Shown: positions 1-6,419, counted from the stretch's first letter. The stretch: 10,217 nucleotides of DNA from Bacteroidota bacterium (GCA_021812745.1 JAKAMS010000064.1:1-10217), one strand, 5' to 3'. Program-made: numbers and translations. The notes: generated from the sequence alone by a model not told the origin.

Positions 1-507
1 GCTTTGCGTATTAATGATCCAGTTTTATTTTTGGAACATAAAGGTTTATACCGCCAGAGTTACGCGACTTCACCTGAACCGGATTCCGATTATTTAGTAC
101 CTTTCGGAAAAGCGAATGTAATACGTAAAGGAAATGATCTTTCAATTATTACTTACGGCGCTATGGTGCATGAATCTAATTTTGCCGTTAAAAAATTGGA
201 AGACGAAGGTTATTCAGTAGAACTGATTGATATAAGAACAATTGCACCGCTCGATATCGAAACAATTTATAATTCTGTTAAGAAAACCGGTAAGGCAGTT
301 GTGATTCATGAAGATACTTTAACAGCCGGATTCGGTGCTGAGATTGCATCGCTTATATCTGAAAATTGTTTTGAATTTCTTGACGGACCGGTAAGAAGAA
401 TCGGTGCCGCAGATACACCGATTCCGTATCATCCTAATTTAGAAAATGAGATTCTTCCAACTCGTGAAAAAATTTATAACTCTTTAAAAAATTTATTAGA
501 CTATTAA
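1..507 (+). CDS. 2-oxo acid dehydrogenase E1 component, beta-type C-terminal part (5' partial)
   Basis: This is the C-terminal part of a thiamine-dependent E1 subunit (pyruvate or branched-chain 2-oxo acid dehydrogenase), which decarboxylates the 2-oxo acid and passes the acyl group to E2 lipoate. The frame is open from base 1 (Ala-Leu-Arg-Ile...) to a TAA at 505-507, so the true start lies outside the window; a TTG at 4 is an internal Leu codon. The first residues match the end of the pyrimidine-binding domain (FLEHKGLYRQ). From about codon 46 a transketolase C-terminal domain follows, with ITYGAMV, the DIRTIAPLD block, HEDTLTAGFGAEIAS and the closing DTPIPYHPNLE block. The PEPDSDYL stretch recalls the fused alpha/beta E1 enzymes of Bacteroidota relatives, so the full protein may be a single-chain E1; the window cannot show this. 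The E2 gene follows 104 bp downstream on the same strand. Substrate specificity cannot be read from this fragment. Confidence 0.9.
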   Translation, partial: ALRINDPVLFLEHKGLYRQSYATSPEPDSDYLVPFGKANVIRKGNDLSIITYGAMVHESNFAVKKLEDEGYSVELIDIRTIAPLDIETIYNSVKKTGKAVVIHEDTLTAGFGAEIASLISENCFEFLDGPVRRIGAADTPIPYHPNLENEILPTREKIYNSLKNLLDY

Positions 508-510
508 TAC

Positions 511-602
511 TGAGTGAGGCGAAGCCGAACGAAGTATCTCATATCATGAGTTTTGAGATTCTTCAGTCGTCCCGATAAATCGGAACTCCTTCAGAATGAC
601 AT
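511..602. repeat. Intergenic palindromic repeat-like element between E1 and E2
   Basis: The E1-E2 gap is almost wholly filled by nested short inverted repeats. CTCAT (538-542) pairs with ATGAG (546-550) over a 3-nt loop. GTCCCGATAAATCGGAAC (569-586) is an inverted repeat with one mismatched pair around an AA centre. TTCAG occurs in both flanks. The pattern (GAGATTCTTCAG, then a CCGAT/ATCGG palindrome, then CCTTCAGAATGAC) resembles interspersed intergenic repeats I associate with Ignavibacteria and Bacteroidota genomes. Only one copy is visible here, so repeat status is inferred. The right edge touches the E2 ribosome binding site. Confidence 0.5.
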
Positions 603-611
603 GGAGAAAAA

Positions 612-2210
612 ATGAAAGTTGAAATTGTAATGCCAAAAATGGGCGAAAGCATAAGCGAAGGTACGCTGATTAAGTGGCATAAGAAAAAAGGTGATAAAGT
701 TAAAAAAGATGAAATCATTTACGAGATAAGCACAGACAAGGTTGATACTGAAATTCCTTCTCCGGAAGACGGTGTTCTGGTTGATATAAAAGTCAAAGAA
801 CAAGAAACTGTTGAAGTAGGAACTGTTGTAGCAGTTCTTGAAACAAACAGTGAGCCTAATAAAGAAATGAAGGAAAAAGGAAAGAAGGAAGAACATCTTT
901 CTTCAGCACAAAGTGTTGATGGTTTGATTGATGTTCCAATGCCTAAGATGGGCGAATCTATTACAGAAGGGACTATTCTTAAGTGGCATAAGAAAGTCGG
1001 AGATAGTGTTAAACGTGATGAAATTATTTTTGAAATAAGCACGGACAAAGTTGATACTGAAGTTCCATCTCCGGTTGATGGTACAATTGCGGAAATTCTT
1101 TTTGCGGAAAACGATACTGTTGGAGTTGGAGTTGCAGTAGCAAAAATTTCTACAAGCGGCTTAATAGTAAAACCGGAAAGTGAATTCAAAAAAGAAAATC
1201 AAGAAAAAGATCATGAACAAGAAGTAAAAGAATTACAAAATGTTCATTCAAATAAAAACGTGGGGAATTCGAATATATTTTATTCGCCGCTTGTACTAAA
1301 TATTGCGCGAGTAGAAGGTGTTTCGATGAGCGAATTGGAAACTGTGGTTGGGACTGGAGCCGGTGGCAGGCTGACTAAAAATGATTTGCTTAAATATGTT
1401 CAAAACAGAAAGAAGAGCGCAAATTTATCTTCAAGACTTCATGGCAAGAAAGAAGAAGCCGCTTCTAATGCTAAGACAGTTGAGACTAAATCTAATGCCG
1501 GTCAACGCACAGAAATAATTCCAATGGATGTTAACCGTCAGCGAATAATGAATCATATGATTAACAGCCGCGATACTTCGGTCCACGTTTCTGCTATGAT
1601 TGAAGTTGATATGTCGCGTATTTATAATTTTATAGAAAAGAACCGGGAAACATTTGTGGTTAAAGAGGGAATAAAACTTACTTATATGCCGTTCATTTCG
1701 TTCGCAATTATAAAAGGGTTAAAAGAATTTCCGTTGATGAACGCTTCTATTGACGGGAACAATATTGTGATGAAAAAATATATCAATCTTGGAATTGCGG
1801 TTGCAGTTGAACCAAATGGATTGATTGTTCCTAATATTAAGAATGCCGACGAAAAAAATCTTCGCGGATTATCGAAAGCGATTGCAGATCTTGGCAACCG
1901 CGCACGCACCAAAAAACTTGTAACGGATGATGTTACAGATGGGACGTTCACAATAACAAATTATGGAGTATTCGGTTCATTATTCGGCACGCCAATCATC
2001 AATCAACCAGAAGTTGGAATTCTTGGTGTTGGGGCAGTTACAAAAAAACCAGTAGTTGTTGAAAATGACGGAGTGGAAAGTATTGCGATCAAACCAATGA
2101 TGTATCTTTCTCTCAGTCACGATCACCGTTTGGTTGATGGCATGTTAGGTGGTAAATTTCTGAAGTCAATAAAAGAAACTTTAGAAAATTTTGATACGAG
2201 TCTGGTCTAA
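612..2210 (+). CDS. 2-oxo acid dehydrogenase E2 component (dihydrolipoyl acyltransferase), two lipoyl domains
   Basis: This is the core acyltransferase of a 2-oxo acid dehydrogenase complex: it takes the acyl group from E1 on a swinging lipoyl-lysine and transfers it to CoA in the cytoplasm. The 532 residues show two lipoyl domains (about 1-78 and 106-181) with the lipoylation motif STDKVDTE at Lys43 and Lys146. A peripheral-subunit binding domain follows (about 224-266, with YSPLVLNIA and GTGAGGRLTKNDL). The C-terminal catalytic domain (about 300-532) carries the active-site signature HDHRLVDG with His505 and Asp509. The inter-domain linkers are Lys/Glu-rich rather than Ala/Pro-rich. The ATG at 612 has GGAG five bases upstream and gives a complete first lipoyl domain. 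It lies downstream of E1 and upstream of lipA. Pyruvate and branched-chain oxo acids are both possible substrates; no E3 gene is visible. Confidence 0.95.
   Translation: MKVEIVMPKMGESISEGTLIKWHKKKGDKVKKDEIIYEISTDKVDTEIPSPEDGVLVDIKVKEQETVEVGTVVAVLETNSEPNKEMKEKGKKEEHLSSAQSVDGLIDVPMPKMGESITEGTILKWHKKVGDSVKRDEIIFEISTDKVDTEVPSPVDGTIAEILFAENDTVGVGVAVAKISTSGLIVKPESEFKKENQEKDHEQEVKELQNVHSNKNVGNSNIFYSPLVLNIARVEGVSMSELETVVGTGAGGRLTKNDLLKYVQNRKKSANLSSRLHGKKEEAASNAKTVETKSNAGQRTEIIPMDVNRQRIMNHMINSRDTSVHVSAMIEVDMSRIYNFIEKNRETFVVKEGIKLTYMPFISFAIIKGLKEFPLMNASIDGNNIVMKKYINLGIAVAVEPNGLIVPNIKNADEKNLRGLSKAIADLGNRARTKKLVTDDVTDGTFTITNYGVFGSLFGTPIINQPEVGILGVGAVTKKPVVVENDGVESIAIKPMMYLSLSHDHRLVDGMLGGKFLKSIKETLENFDTSLV
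630..773 (+). repeat. Tandem lipoyl-domain duplication, copy 1
   Basis: Codons 7-54 of the E2 gene align without gaps to codons 110-157 (939-1082), 309 bp downstream. By direct count, 39 of 48 residues are identical, and the DNA around the lipoyl-lysine codon (738-740) is also closely similar. This is an intragenic domain duplication, not a mobile repeat. Confidence 0.85.
939..1082 (+). repeat. Tandem lipoyl-domain duplication, copy 2
   Basis: This is the second copy of the duplicated lipoyl segment, with its modified lysine codon at 1047-1049. Differences from copy 1 are mostly conservative (Ser/Thr, Leu/Ile, Lys/Arg, Tyr/Phe, Ile/Val). The segment before the modified lysine and the STDKVDTE motif are well preserved, so both domains should be lipoylated. 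Confidence 0.85.
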
Positions 2211-2223
2211 AAAAAAATTGTCT

Positions 2224-2249
2224 AGCGTTGCCAAGTCAAACTCGGCTAA
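2224..2249. repeat. Short imperfect inverted repeat between E2 and lipA
   Basis: GCCAAGT (2230-2236) and ACTCGGC (2240-2246) flank a CAA spacer and pair at six of seven positions. No T-tract follows, so this is not a convincing terminator. It may be a decayed interspersed palindrome or a processing site within the E2-lipA transcript. Confidence 0.3.
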
Positions 2250-2280
2250 AAACAAAATTGTGCATTAAGGAAATTCTATA

Positions 2281-3186
2281 ATGATTATAAATCAGCATCA
2301 GAAAAAATTTGCAGAAGAAATTGAGAAAGAGAGACCGGAACTCGGCAAACGTCCTGATTGGCTAAAAGTCCGCCTTCCGGCTGGACAGAACTATAAAGAA
2401 GTTCACGAGCTGATGCGCAAATCTAAATTGAATACTGTTTGCGAAGAAGCCAAATGCCCAAATCTTGCCGAGTGCTGGAATAGAAGAACCGCTACGTTTA
2501 TGATTCTTGGCGACACATGCACACGAAGCTGCGGATTTTGCAACATCAAAGTTGGAATCCCGAATGAATTAGATCTTGATGAACCAAGACGAGTTGCGGA
2601 ATCTGTTGAGGCATTGAATCTTAAACATGTAGTTATAACATCGGTTGACCGCGATGAACTAAAAGACGGCGGCTCATCAATCTTTTCGGAGACTGTTCGG
2701 CTCATCCGACAGAAGATGCCTGAAACTACAATTGAAATTTTGATTCCGGATTTTAAGGGTGACGAAGAATCATTTAAAATTATTTTACAAAATCCGCCGA
2801 ATATTCTTAACCACAATTTAGAAACTGTTCAACGGCTTTATCATGGTGTTCGCCCTCAAGCTAAATACGAACGAAGTCTAGCATTGATCCGCTGGTTCAA
2901 AGATCATGGTCTAAGAACTAAGAGTGGAATTATGGTTGGCATAGGAGAAACAAAAGAAGAAGTCGTTGAACTAATTAGCGATCTTTACAATAACGGCTGC
3001 GATATAATGACGATAGGGCAATATCTTCAACCGACAAAAAATCATTTGCCGGTTCACCGTTTTGTAACACTCGATGAGTTCAAATTCTATAAAGATTACG
3101 GTTTGCAAATTGGCTTGAAGGCAGTTGAGTCATCGCCATTAGTGCGCAGTTCTTACCATGCGGATAAACATGCAGAGCTTGTCTAA
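2281..3186 (+). CDS. lipA: Lipoyl synthase (radical SAM)
   Basis: LipA inserts two sulfur atoms at C6 and C8 of octanoyl groups carried on lipoyl domains, using S-adenosylmethionine and two 4Fe-4S clusters. The 301-residue length is normal. The auxiliary cluster ligands are Cys54, Cys59 and Cys65 (CEEAKCPNLAEC). The radical-SAM cluster ligands are Cys80, Cys84 and Cys87 (CTRSCGFC). The C-terminal RSSY motif at 289-292 supplies the serine ligand of the auxiliary cluster. Family blocks RPDWLKVRLP, VITSVDRDELKDGG and the YLQP/HLPVHRF region are all present. AAGGAAA ends about seven bases before the ATG. Its position after an E2 with two lipoyl domains fits its job. No octanoyltransferase (lipB) or lipoate ligase gene is in the window. 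Confidence 0.97.
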   Translation: MIINQHQKKFAEEIEKERPELGKRPDWLKVRLPAGQNYKEVHELMRKSKLNTVCEEAKCPNLAECWNRRTATFMILGDTCTRSCGFCNIKVGIPNELDLDEPRRVAESVEALNLKHVVITSVDRDELKDGGSSIFSETVRLIRQKMPETTIEILIPDFKGDEESFKIILQNPPNILNHNLETVQRLYHGVRPQAKYERSLALIRWFKDHGLRTKSGIMVGIGETKEEVVELISDLYNNGCDIMTIGQYLQPTKNHLPVHRFVTLDEFKFYKDYGLQIGLKAVESSPLVRSSYHADKHAELV

Positions 3187-3287
3187 AATTTTTTTCTTAA
3201 ATGTGCCTAAAATTATCTGAAAAGCGGTTTTATTCATTCTTTCATTTCATTGAACTTCTATAAATTTTCCTTATTTTTGGAACGGCT

Positions 3288-3327
3288 GAATGAGACCACT
3301 AATTTTCTCAGAAAGGTTTGGTCATTC
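3288..3327. repeat. Inverted repeat in the lipA-oxidoreductase gap
   Basis: GAATGA (3288-3293) and CCA (3296-3298) pair with TGGTCATTC (3319-3327), giving nine base pairs with a two-base bulge around a 20-base loop. It is not followed by a T-tract, so it looks more like a protein site or leader fold than a terminator. Confidence 0.35.
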
Positions 3328-3532
3328 TCAAAAATTAAAAAGCATGTTGCAGAAATAAACTGCTAATGATAAATACCCTTGAAAACATTGATTAAATGCG
3401 GCAAATCGGGTTGAAAATTGAAATGAAGAATTAATTATTTGGCACGTTAGTTTCAAGTAATTATTGTCTGATACCGGCTTTAAATGAAAACAATTTTATT
3501 AGAAATAAATAATAGATTAGAAACAGATCAAG

Positions 3533-3571
3533 AAAGGTTACTGCCATAAGCTGTGACCTTTTTATTTTTTT
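3533..3571 (+). terminator. Terminator-like hairpin in the leader of the oxidoreductase operon (possible attenuator)
   Basis: AAAGGTTAC (3533-3541) pairs with GTGACCTTT (3553-3561), nine pairs with one G-U. After a T-T mismatch the stem continues with GC (3543-3544) and GC (3550-3551), closing a CATAA loop. A T-rich tract follows directly (3559-3571, broken by one A). The shape is that of an intrinsic terminator, yet the AGGTG ribosome site of the ferredoxin gene begins only seven bases after the tract. That leaves no room for a promoter between them, so the hairpin probably lies within the operon's own leader. Confidence 0.6.
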
Positions 3572-3587
3572 AACAAGAGGTGAAAAG

Positions 3588-3875
3588 ATGGCAAAAGTAA
3601 AAGGCGATATCTTAATTGATATCGAAAAATGTAAAGGTTGTGAACTATGTGCCGTTGCATGTCCTCAAGACTCGCTCGAACTCTCCCGCAAAATTAATTC
3701 TAAAGGTTATCACTATATTGTTAAAATAGAAGATAACTGTACCGGCTGCACTAATTGCGCTTTAGTTTGTCCCGATGGCATAATAAAAGTCTACCGCAAA
3801 ACTGAAAAGAAGAAAGAGCAGGTAGCAACAATTTCAAATGTAACTGGAGATATAACAGTAACGGTGAACGCATGA
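3588..3875 (+). CDS. 2-oxoacid:ferredoxin oxidoreductase, ferredoxin-like (delta) subunit
   Basis: This 95-residue protein carries two 4Fe-4S clusters and should relay electrons from the TPP-bearing subunit of a 2-oxoacid:ferredoxin oxidoreductase to free ferredoxin. Two complete CxxCxxCxxxCP motifs are visible: Cys15, 18, 21, 25 and Cys51, 54, 57, 61. A tail of about 30 residues beyond the clusters begins Lys-rich (KTEKKKEQ) and ends hydrophilic. The start is fixed by a strong AGGTG five bases before the ATG at 3588. Its stop overlaps the alpha-subunit start by four bases (ATGA), so translation is probably coupled. It is the first gene of the four-gene operon and sits behind the hairpin at 3533-3571. 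In related systems it is named KorD or VorC; a stand-alone ferredoxin is possible but unlikely given the operon. Confidence 0.9.
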   Translation: MAKVKGDILIDIEKCKGCELCAVACPQDSLELSRKINSKGYHYIVKIEDNCTGCTNCALVCPDGIIKVYRKTEKKKEQVATISNVTGDITVTVNA

Positions 3876-4942
3876 AAGAACTAAAATTAATGAAAGGCAA
3901 TGAAGCTCTTGCAGAAGCTTCTATTCTTGCTGGTTGCGACGCTTATTTCGGATATCCAATAACACCTCAATCCGAAGTACTTGAATATCTGGCACAAGAA
4001 GCTTTAAAGAGAACAGGCATGGTTGTTTTGCAGGCAGAAAGTGAAGTAGCTGCAATCAATATGATTTATGGTGCTGCTGGCACCGGAAAAAAAGTAATGA
4101 CTTCATCATCATCGCCCGGAATAAGTTTAATGCAGGAAGGCATTTCTTACATAGCATGCGCTGAACTGCCATGTCTCTTAGTAAATGTCGTACGCGGCGG
4201 TCCCGGGCTTGGAACTATTCAGCCATCGCAAGGAGATTATTTTCAGGCGGTTAAAGGTGGCGGACACGGCGATTATAAATTAATTGTTCTTGCTCCTTCA
4301 ACAGTTCAAGAAATGGTTGACCATGTTAAACTTGGATTTGATCTCGCGTTCAAGTGGCGTAACCCTGTTATGATTCTTACAGACGGCGCACTAGGACAAA
4401 TGATGGAAAAAGTCCAATTGCCTGCTCAACTTCCAAGAACTACAGAAGAACCGGAATGGGCAACTGTTGGCAAACCGAAAACTAGAGAAAGAAATTTTAT
4501 TACATCTCTTCATATACAACCGGATAAAATGCAGGAGATTAATCTTCATCTTCAGAGAAAATATCGTGAGATTGAAAATCAAGAGATACGTTTCGATAAA
4601 TTTGAATGTGACGATGCCGAAATAATTTTAGTAGCATTCGGATTGGTAGCTAGAATATGTCAGAAAGCGGCTCAGCTTGCCAGAGAAAAAGGAATCAAAG
4701 TCGGCGTTTTCAGACCAATAACTTTATTCCCTTATCCTTATAATGAATTAAATAAGCTTGCAGATAAAGTAAAAGGAATGCTTACAGTTGAAATGAACGC
4801 CGGGCAAATGGTTGAAGATGTTCGTCTTTCTGTGAATGGTAAAATACCAGTAGAGTTTCTAGGAAGAATGGGCGGTGTAGTTCCCACTCCGGAGGAAATT
4901 CTTCACAAGCTTGAAGAAAAATTTGTAGGAGAAATTGTATGA
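3872..4942 (+). CDS. vorB: 2-oxoacid:ferredoxin oxidoreductase alpha subunit (VorB-like)
   Basis: This is the substrate-binding alpha subunit of a ferredoxin-dependent 2-oxoacid oxidoreductase, which converts a 2-oxo acid plus CoA to acyl-CoA and CO2 and reduces ferredoxin. The 356 residues start with the pyrimidine-domain signature GYPITPQSE (27-35), whose Thr31 corresponds to the conserved substrate-contacting threonine of the family. ESEVAAINMIYGAAG (56-70), TSSSSPG (77-83) and RGGPGLGTIQPSQ (108-120) follow. A transketolase-C-like domain occupies about residues 250-350. Overall wording matches the proteins called 3-methyl-2-oxobutanoate (2-ketoisovalerate) dehydrogenase subunit VorB, but 2-oxoglutarate enzymes (KorA) are close relatives, so substrate is uncertain. 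It overlaps the genes on both sides by four bases. Confidence 0.9.
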   Translation: MKELKLMKGNEALAEASILAGCDAYFGYPITPQSEVLEYLAQEALKRTGMVVLQAESEVAAINMIYGAAGTGKKVMTSSSSPGISLMQEGISYIACAELPCLLVNVVRGGPGLGTIQPSQGDYFQAVKGGGHGDYKLIVLAPSTVQEMVDHVKLGFDLAFKWRNPVMILTDGALGQMMEKVQLPAQLPRTTEEPEWATVGKPKTRERNFITSLHIQPDKMQEINLHLQRKYREIENQEIRFDKFECDDAEIILVAFGLVARICQKAAQLAREKGIKVGVFRPITLFPYPYNELNKLADKVKGMLTVEMNAGQMVEDVRLSVNGKIPVEFLGRMGGVVPTPEEILHKLEEKFVGEIV

Positions 4943-5757
4943 ACGAAAAGACAATGACTGAAGAACAACACTTCTCAGAAGTGATTGCAGAAGAAAATAT
5001 CTGTGTAAATGAAAATTTAGTATTTGAGAAACCTGAGACACTGCTTGATACGCCTATGCATTATTGTCCGGGTTGCGGGCACGGAGTGGCTCATAGATTA
5101 ATTGCAGAAGTTATTGATGAATTAGGTATTCAGGATAAAACAATAGGTGTTGCACCTGTTGGATGTTCTGTCTTTATGTACAATTACATGAATGTTGATA
5201 TGACCGAAGCCCCGCACGGACGTGCTTCTGCTTGTGCAACCGGAATTAAACGTGTTCTGCCTGAAAAATACGTTTTCTCTTATCAAGGCGATGGAGATCT
5301 TGCCGCGATCGGAACTGGGGAAACAATTCATACTTGCAACCGCGGTGAAAATATTTTGATTGTTTTCATCAACAACGGAATTTATGGAATGACCGGCGGA
5401 CAAATGGCTCCTACAACTTTAGTAGGAATGAAATCTACCACAACACCGTTCGGACGTGATGTTGCCATAATGGGTAATCCTCTCAAGATTACGGATTTGG
5501 TAGCACAGCTTCCCGGTGTTTATTATGCAACACGGTGTGCAGTAAACAATCCTGTTAATGTCCGCAAAGCAAAAAAAGCAATTATGAACGGATTCAAATA
5601 TCAAGAGCTTAAAAAAGGATTGAGTTTTGTCGAGATAGTTTCCAATTGTCCGTCTAATTGGAAGATGACTCCTGTTGAATCTAATAAATGGATGGAAGAA
5701 AATATGCTGCCTTTCTATCCGCTCGGTGATTTAAAAGTACCAGGAAAGGAGAATTGA
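4939..5757 (+). CDS. 2-oxoacid:ferredoxin oxidoreductase beta subunit (TPP-binding)
   Basis: The beta subunit binds thiamine diphosphate and a proximal 4Fe-4S cluster and carries out the decarboxylation step. In the 272 residues the likely cluster ligands are Cys43 and Cys46 (HYCPGCGHG), Cys76 (PVGCS) and Cys237 (SNCPSNW). The TPP/Mg motif runs from GDGD (117-120) to NN (145-146), the usual spacing of about 30 residues, followed by GIYGMTGGQMAPTT. The family core begins near residue 37, leaving an unusually long acidic N-terminal stretch. Met6 is an alternative start, but the ATG at 4939 has GGAG upstream and the ATGA overlap with the alpha gene, so I keep it. It equals KorB in 2-oxoglutarate systems and VorA in branched-chain systems. 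The gamma gene starts one base after its stop. Confidence 0.92.
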   Translation: MNEKTMTEEQHFSEVIAEENICVNENLVFEKPETLLDTPMHYCPGCGHGVAHRLIAEVIDELGIQDKTIGVAPVGCSVFMYNYMNVDMTEAPHGRASACATGIKRVLPEKYVFSYQGDGDLAAIGTGETIHTCNRGENILIVFINNGIYGMTGGQMAPTTLVGMKSTTTPFGRDVAIMGNPLKITDLVAQLPGVYYATRCAVNNPVNVRKAKKAIMNGFKYQELKKGLSFVEIVSNCPSNWKMTPVESNKWMEENMLPFYPLGDLKVPGKEN

Positions 5758-5758
5758 T

Positions 5759-6313
5759 ATGCAAGAAGAAATGATAATTGCCGGATTTGGCGGTCAAGGT
5801 GTTTTGTCTATGGGGCAAATTCTCTGCTACAGTGGAGTAATGGAAAATAAAGAAGTGAGCTGGATGCCGTCTTACGGACCGGAGATGCGCGGCGGAACTG
5901 CAAATTGTATTGCGATTATTAGTGATACTAAAATCAGTTCACCAATCCTCACAAAGTTCGATACGGTAATTGCACTTAATCAACCGTCATTAGATAAATT
6001 TGAATCTGCTGTTAAACCCGGCGGACTTTTAATTTTTGAGGCGAGCACAATTTTGAATCCTCCGACTAGAAAAGATATAGAAATAATTCCCATTGAAGCT
6101 GCAAATGAAGCGACTAAGTTGAAGAATTCAAAAGTAATGAACATGATAGTTCTTGGCGCGTTTCTTCAAAAGAAACCGATAATCAAGATGGAAAATATCA
6201 TCGAAGGAATTAAAAAAGTTCTCCCGGAAAGATATCATCATCTTATTCCTCTAAATAAGCAGGCACTGGAAAAGGGAATGGAGCTTGCGCAAAAAGTTGG
6301 AGTAACTGTGTAG
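5759..6313 (+). CDS. 2-oxoacid:ferredoxin oxidoreductase gamma subunit
   Basis: This 184-residue protein is the gamma subunit (pyruvate/ketoisovalerate oxidoreductase catalytic-domain family), which completes the alpha-beta-gamma-delta complex and contributes to the CoA-side active site. The N-terminal glycine motif GFGGQG (9-14) and the conserved block SYGPEMRGGTANC (38-50) are diagnostic. Length is normal for a separate gamma subunit. AAAGGAG precedes the ATG with a seven-base spacer, inside the end of the beta gene. It is the last gene of the operon, and a strong terminator follows 25 bases after the stop. Names used for relatives include korC and porG; family is sure, substrate class is not. 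Confidence 0.92.
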   Translation: MQEEMIIAGFGGQGVLSMGQILCYSGVMENKEVSWMPSYGPEMRGGTANCIAIISDTKISSPILTKFDTVIALNQPSLDKFESAVKPGGLLIFEASTILNPPTRKDIEIIPIEAANEATKLKNSKVMNMIVLGAFLQKKPIIKMENIIEGIKKVLPERYHHLIPLNKQALEKGMELAQKVGVTV

Positions 6314-6337
6314 AACTAGAACTTGAATTTGATTCTG

Positions 6338-6366
6338 AAGCGCAGAGAGCAACTCTGCGCTTTTTT
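6338..6366 (+). terminator. Rho-independent terminator of the oxidoreductase operon
   Basis: GCGCAGAG (6340-6347) and CTCTGCGC (6353-6360) form a perfect eight-pair stem, extended by A-T pairs at the base, around an AGCAA loop. Six T residues follow (6361-6366). It begins 25 bases after the gamma-subunit stop. Confidence 0.92.
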
Positions 6367-6401
6367 ATTATAAATGAATGAAATATGATTAATATTTAAG
6401 A

Positions 6402-6419
6402 AATGAGGATTTCCTCATT
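6402..6419. promoter_or_regulatory. 18-bp palindrome upstream of atpDC (candidate operator or second hairpin)
   Basis: AATGAGGATTTCCTCATT has perfect eight-base arms around a TT centre. As RNA it would form a seven-pair stem with an ATTT loop, and a short T-run (6422-6426) follows, so it could be a backup terminator. As DNA it has the size of a dimeric repressor site. It lies about 105 bases upstream of the atpD start. Confidence 0.4.

Larger units (their letters stand above)
3187..3587. other. 401-bp intergenic region, no convincing gene; leader of the oxidoreductase operon
   Basis: The region is very AT-rich and holds no sizeable open frame. It contains an inverted repeat (3288-3327), a sigma-54-like sequence with a defective -12 element (3439-3455), a 21-codon ATG frame (3484-3549) and a hairpin with T-tract (3533-3571) just before the ferredoxin gene. 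I see no GC-rich terminator directly after lipA, so lipA transcription may run into this region. The promoter for the downstream operon is presumably here but I cannot place it with confidence. Confidence 0.6.

Noticed and set aside
4..507. TTG at position 4 as the true start of the first gene
   Set aside because: The frame continues to the window edge, and the text around it is the middle of an E1 beta-type subunit, so the gene is truncated by the window.
719..1189. 156-codon antisense frame across the lipoyl domains
   Set aside because: It is a Ser/Thr-rich shadow of the E2 gene, whose domains are fully recognisable on the other strand.
2403..2816. 137-codon antisense frame within lipA
   Set aside because: The opposite strand encodes an intact LipA with all cluster ligands; the antisense product resembles no family I know.
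3205..3232. Terminator directly after lipA
   Set aside because: Only weak A/T pairing around GCGG is possible; no stable stem with a T-tract is present.
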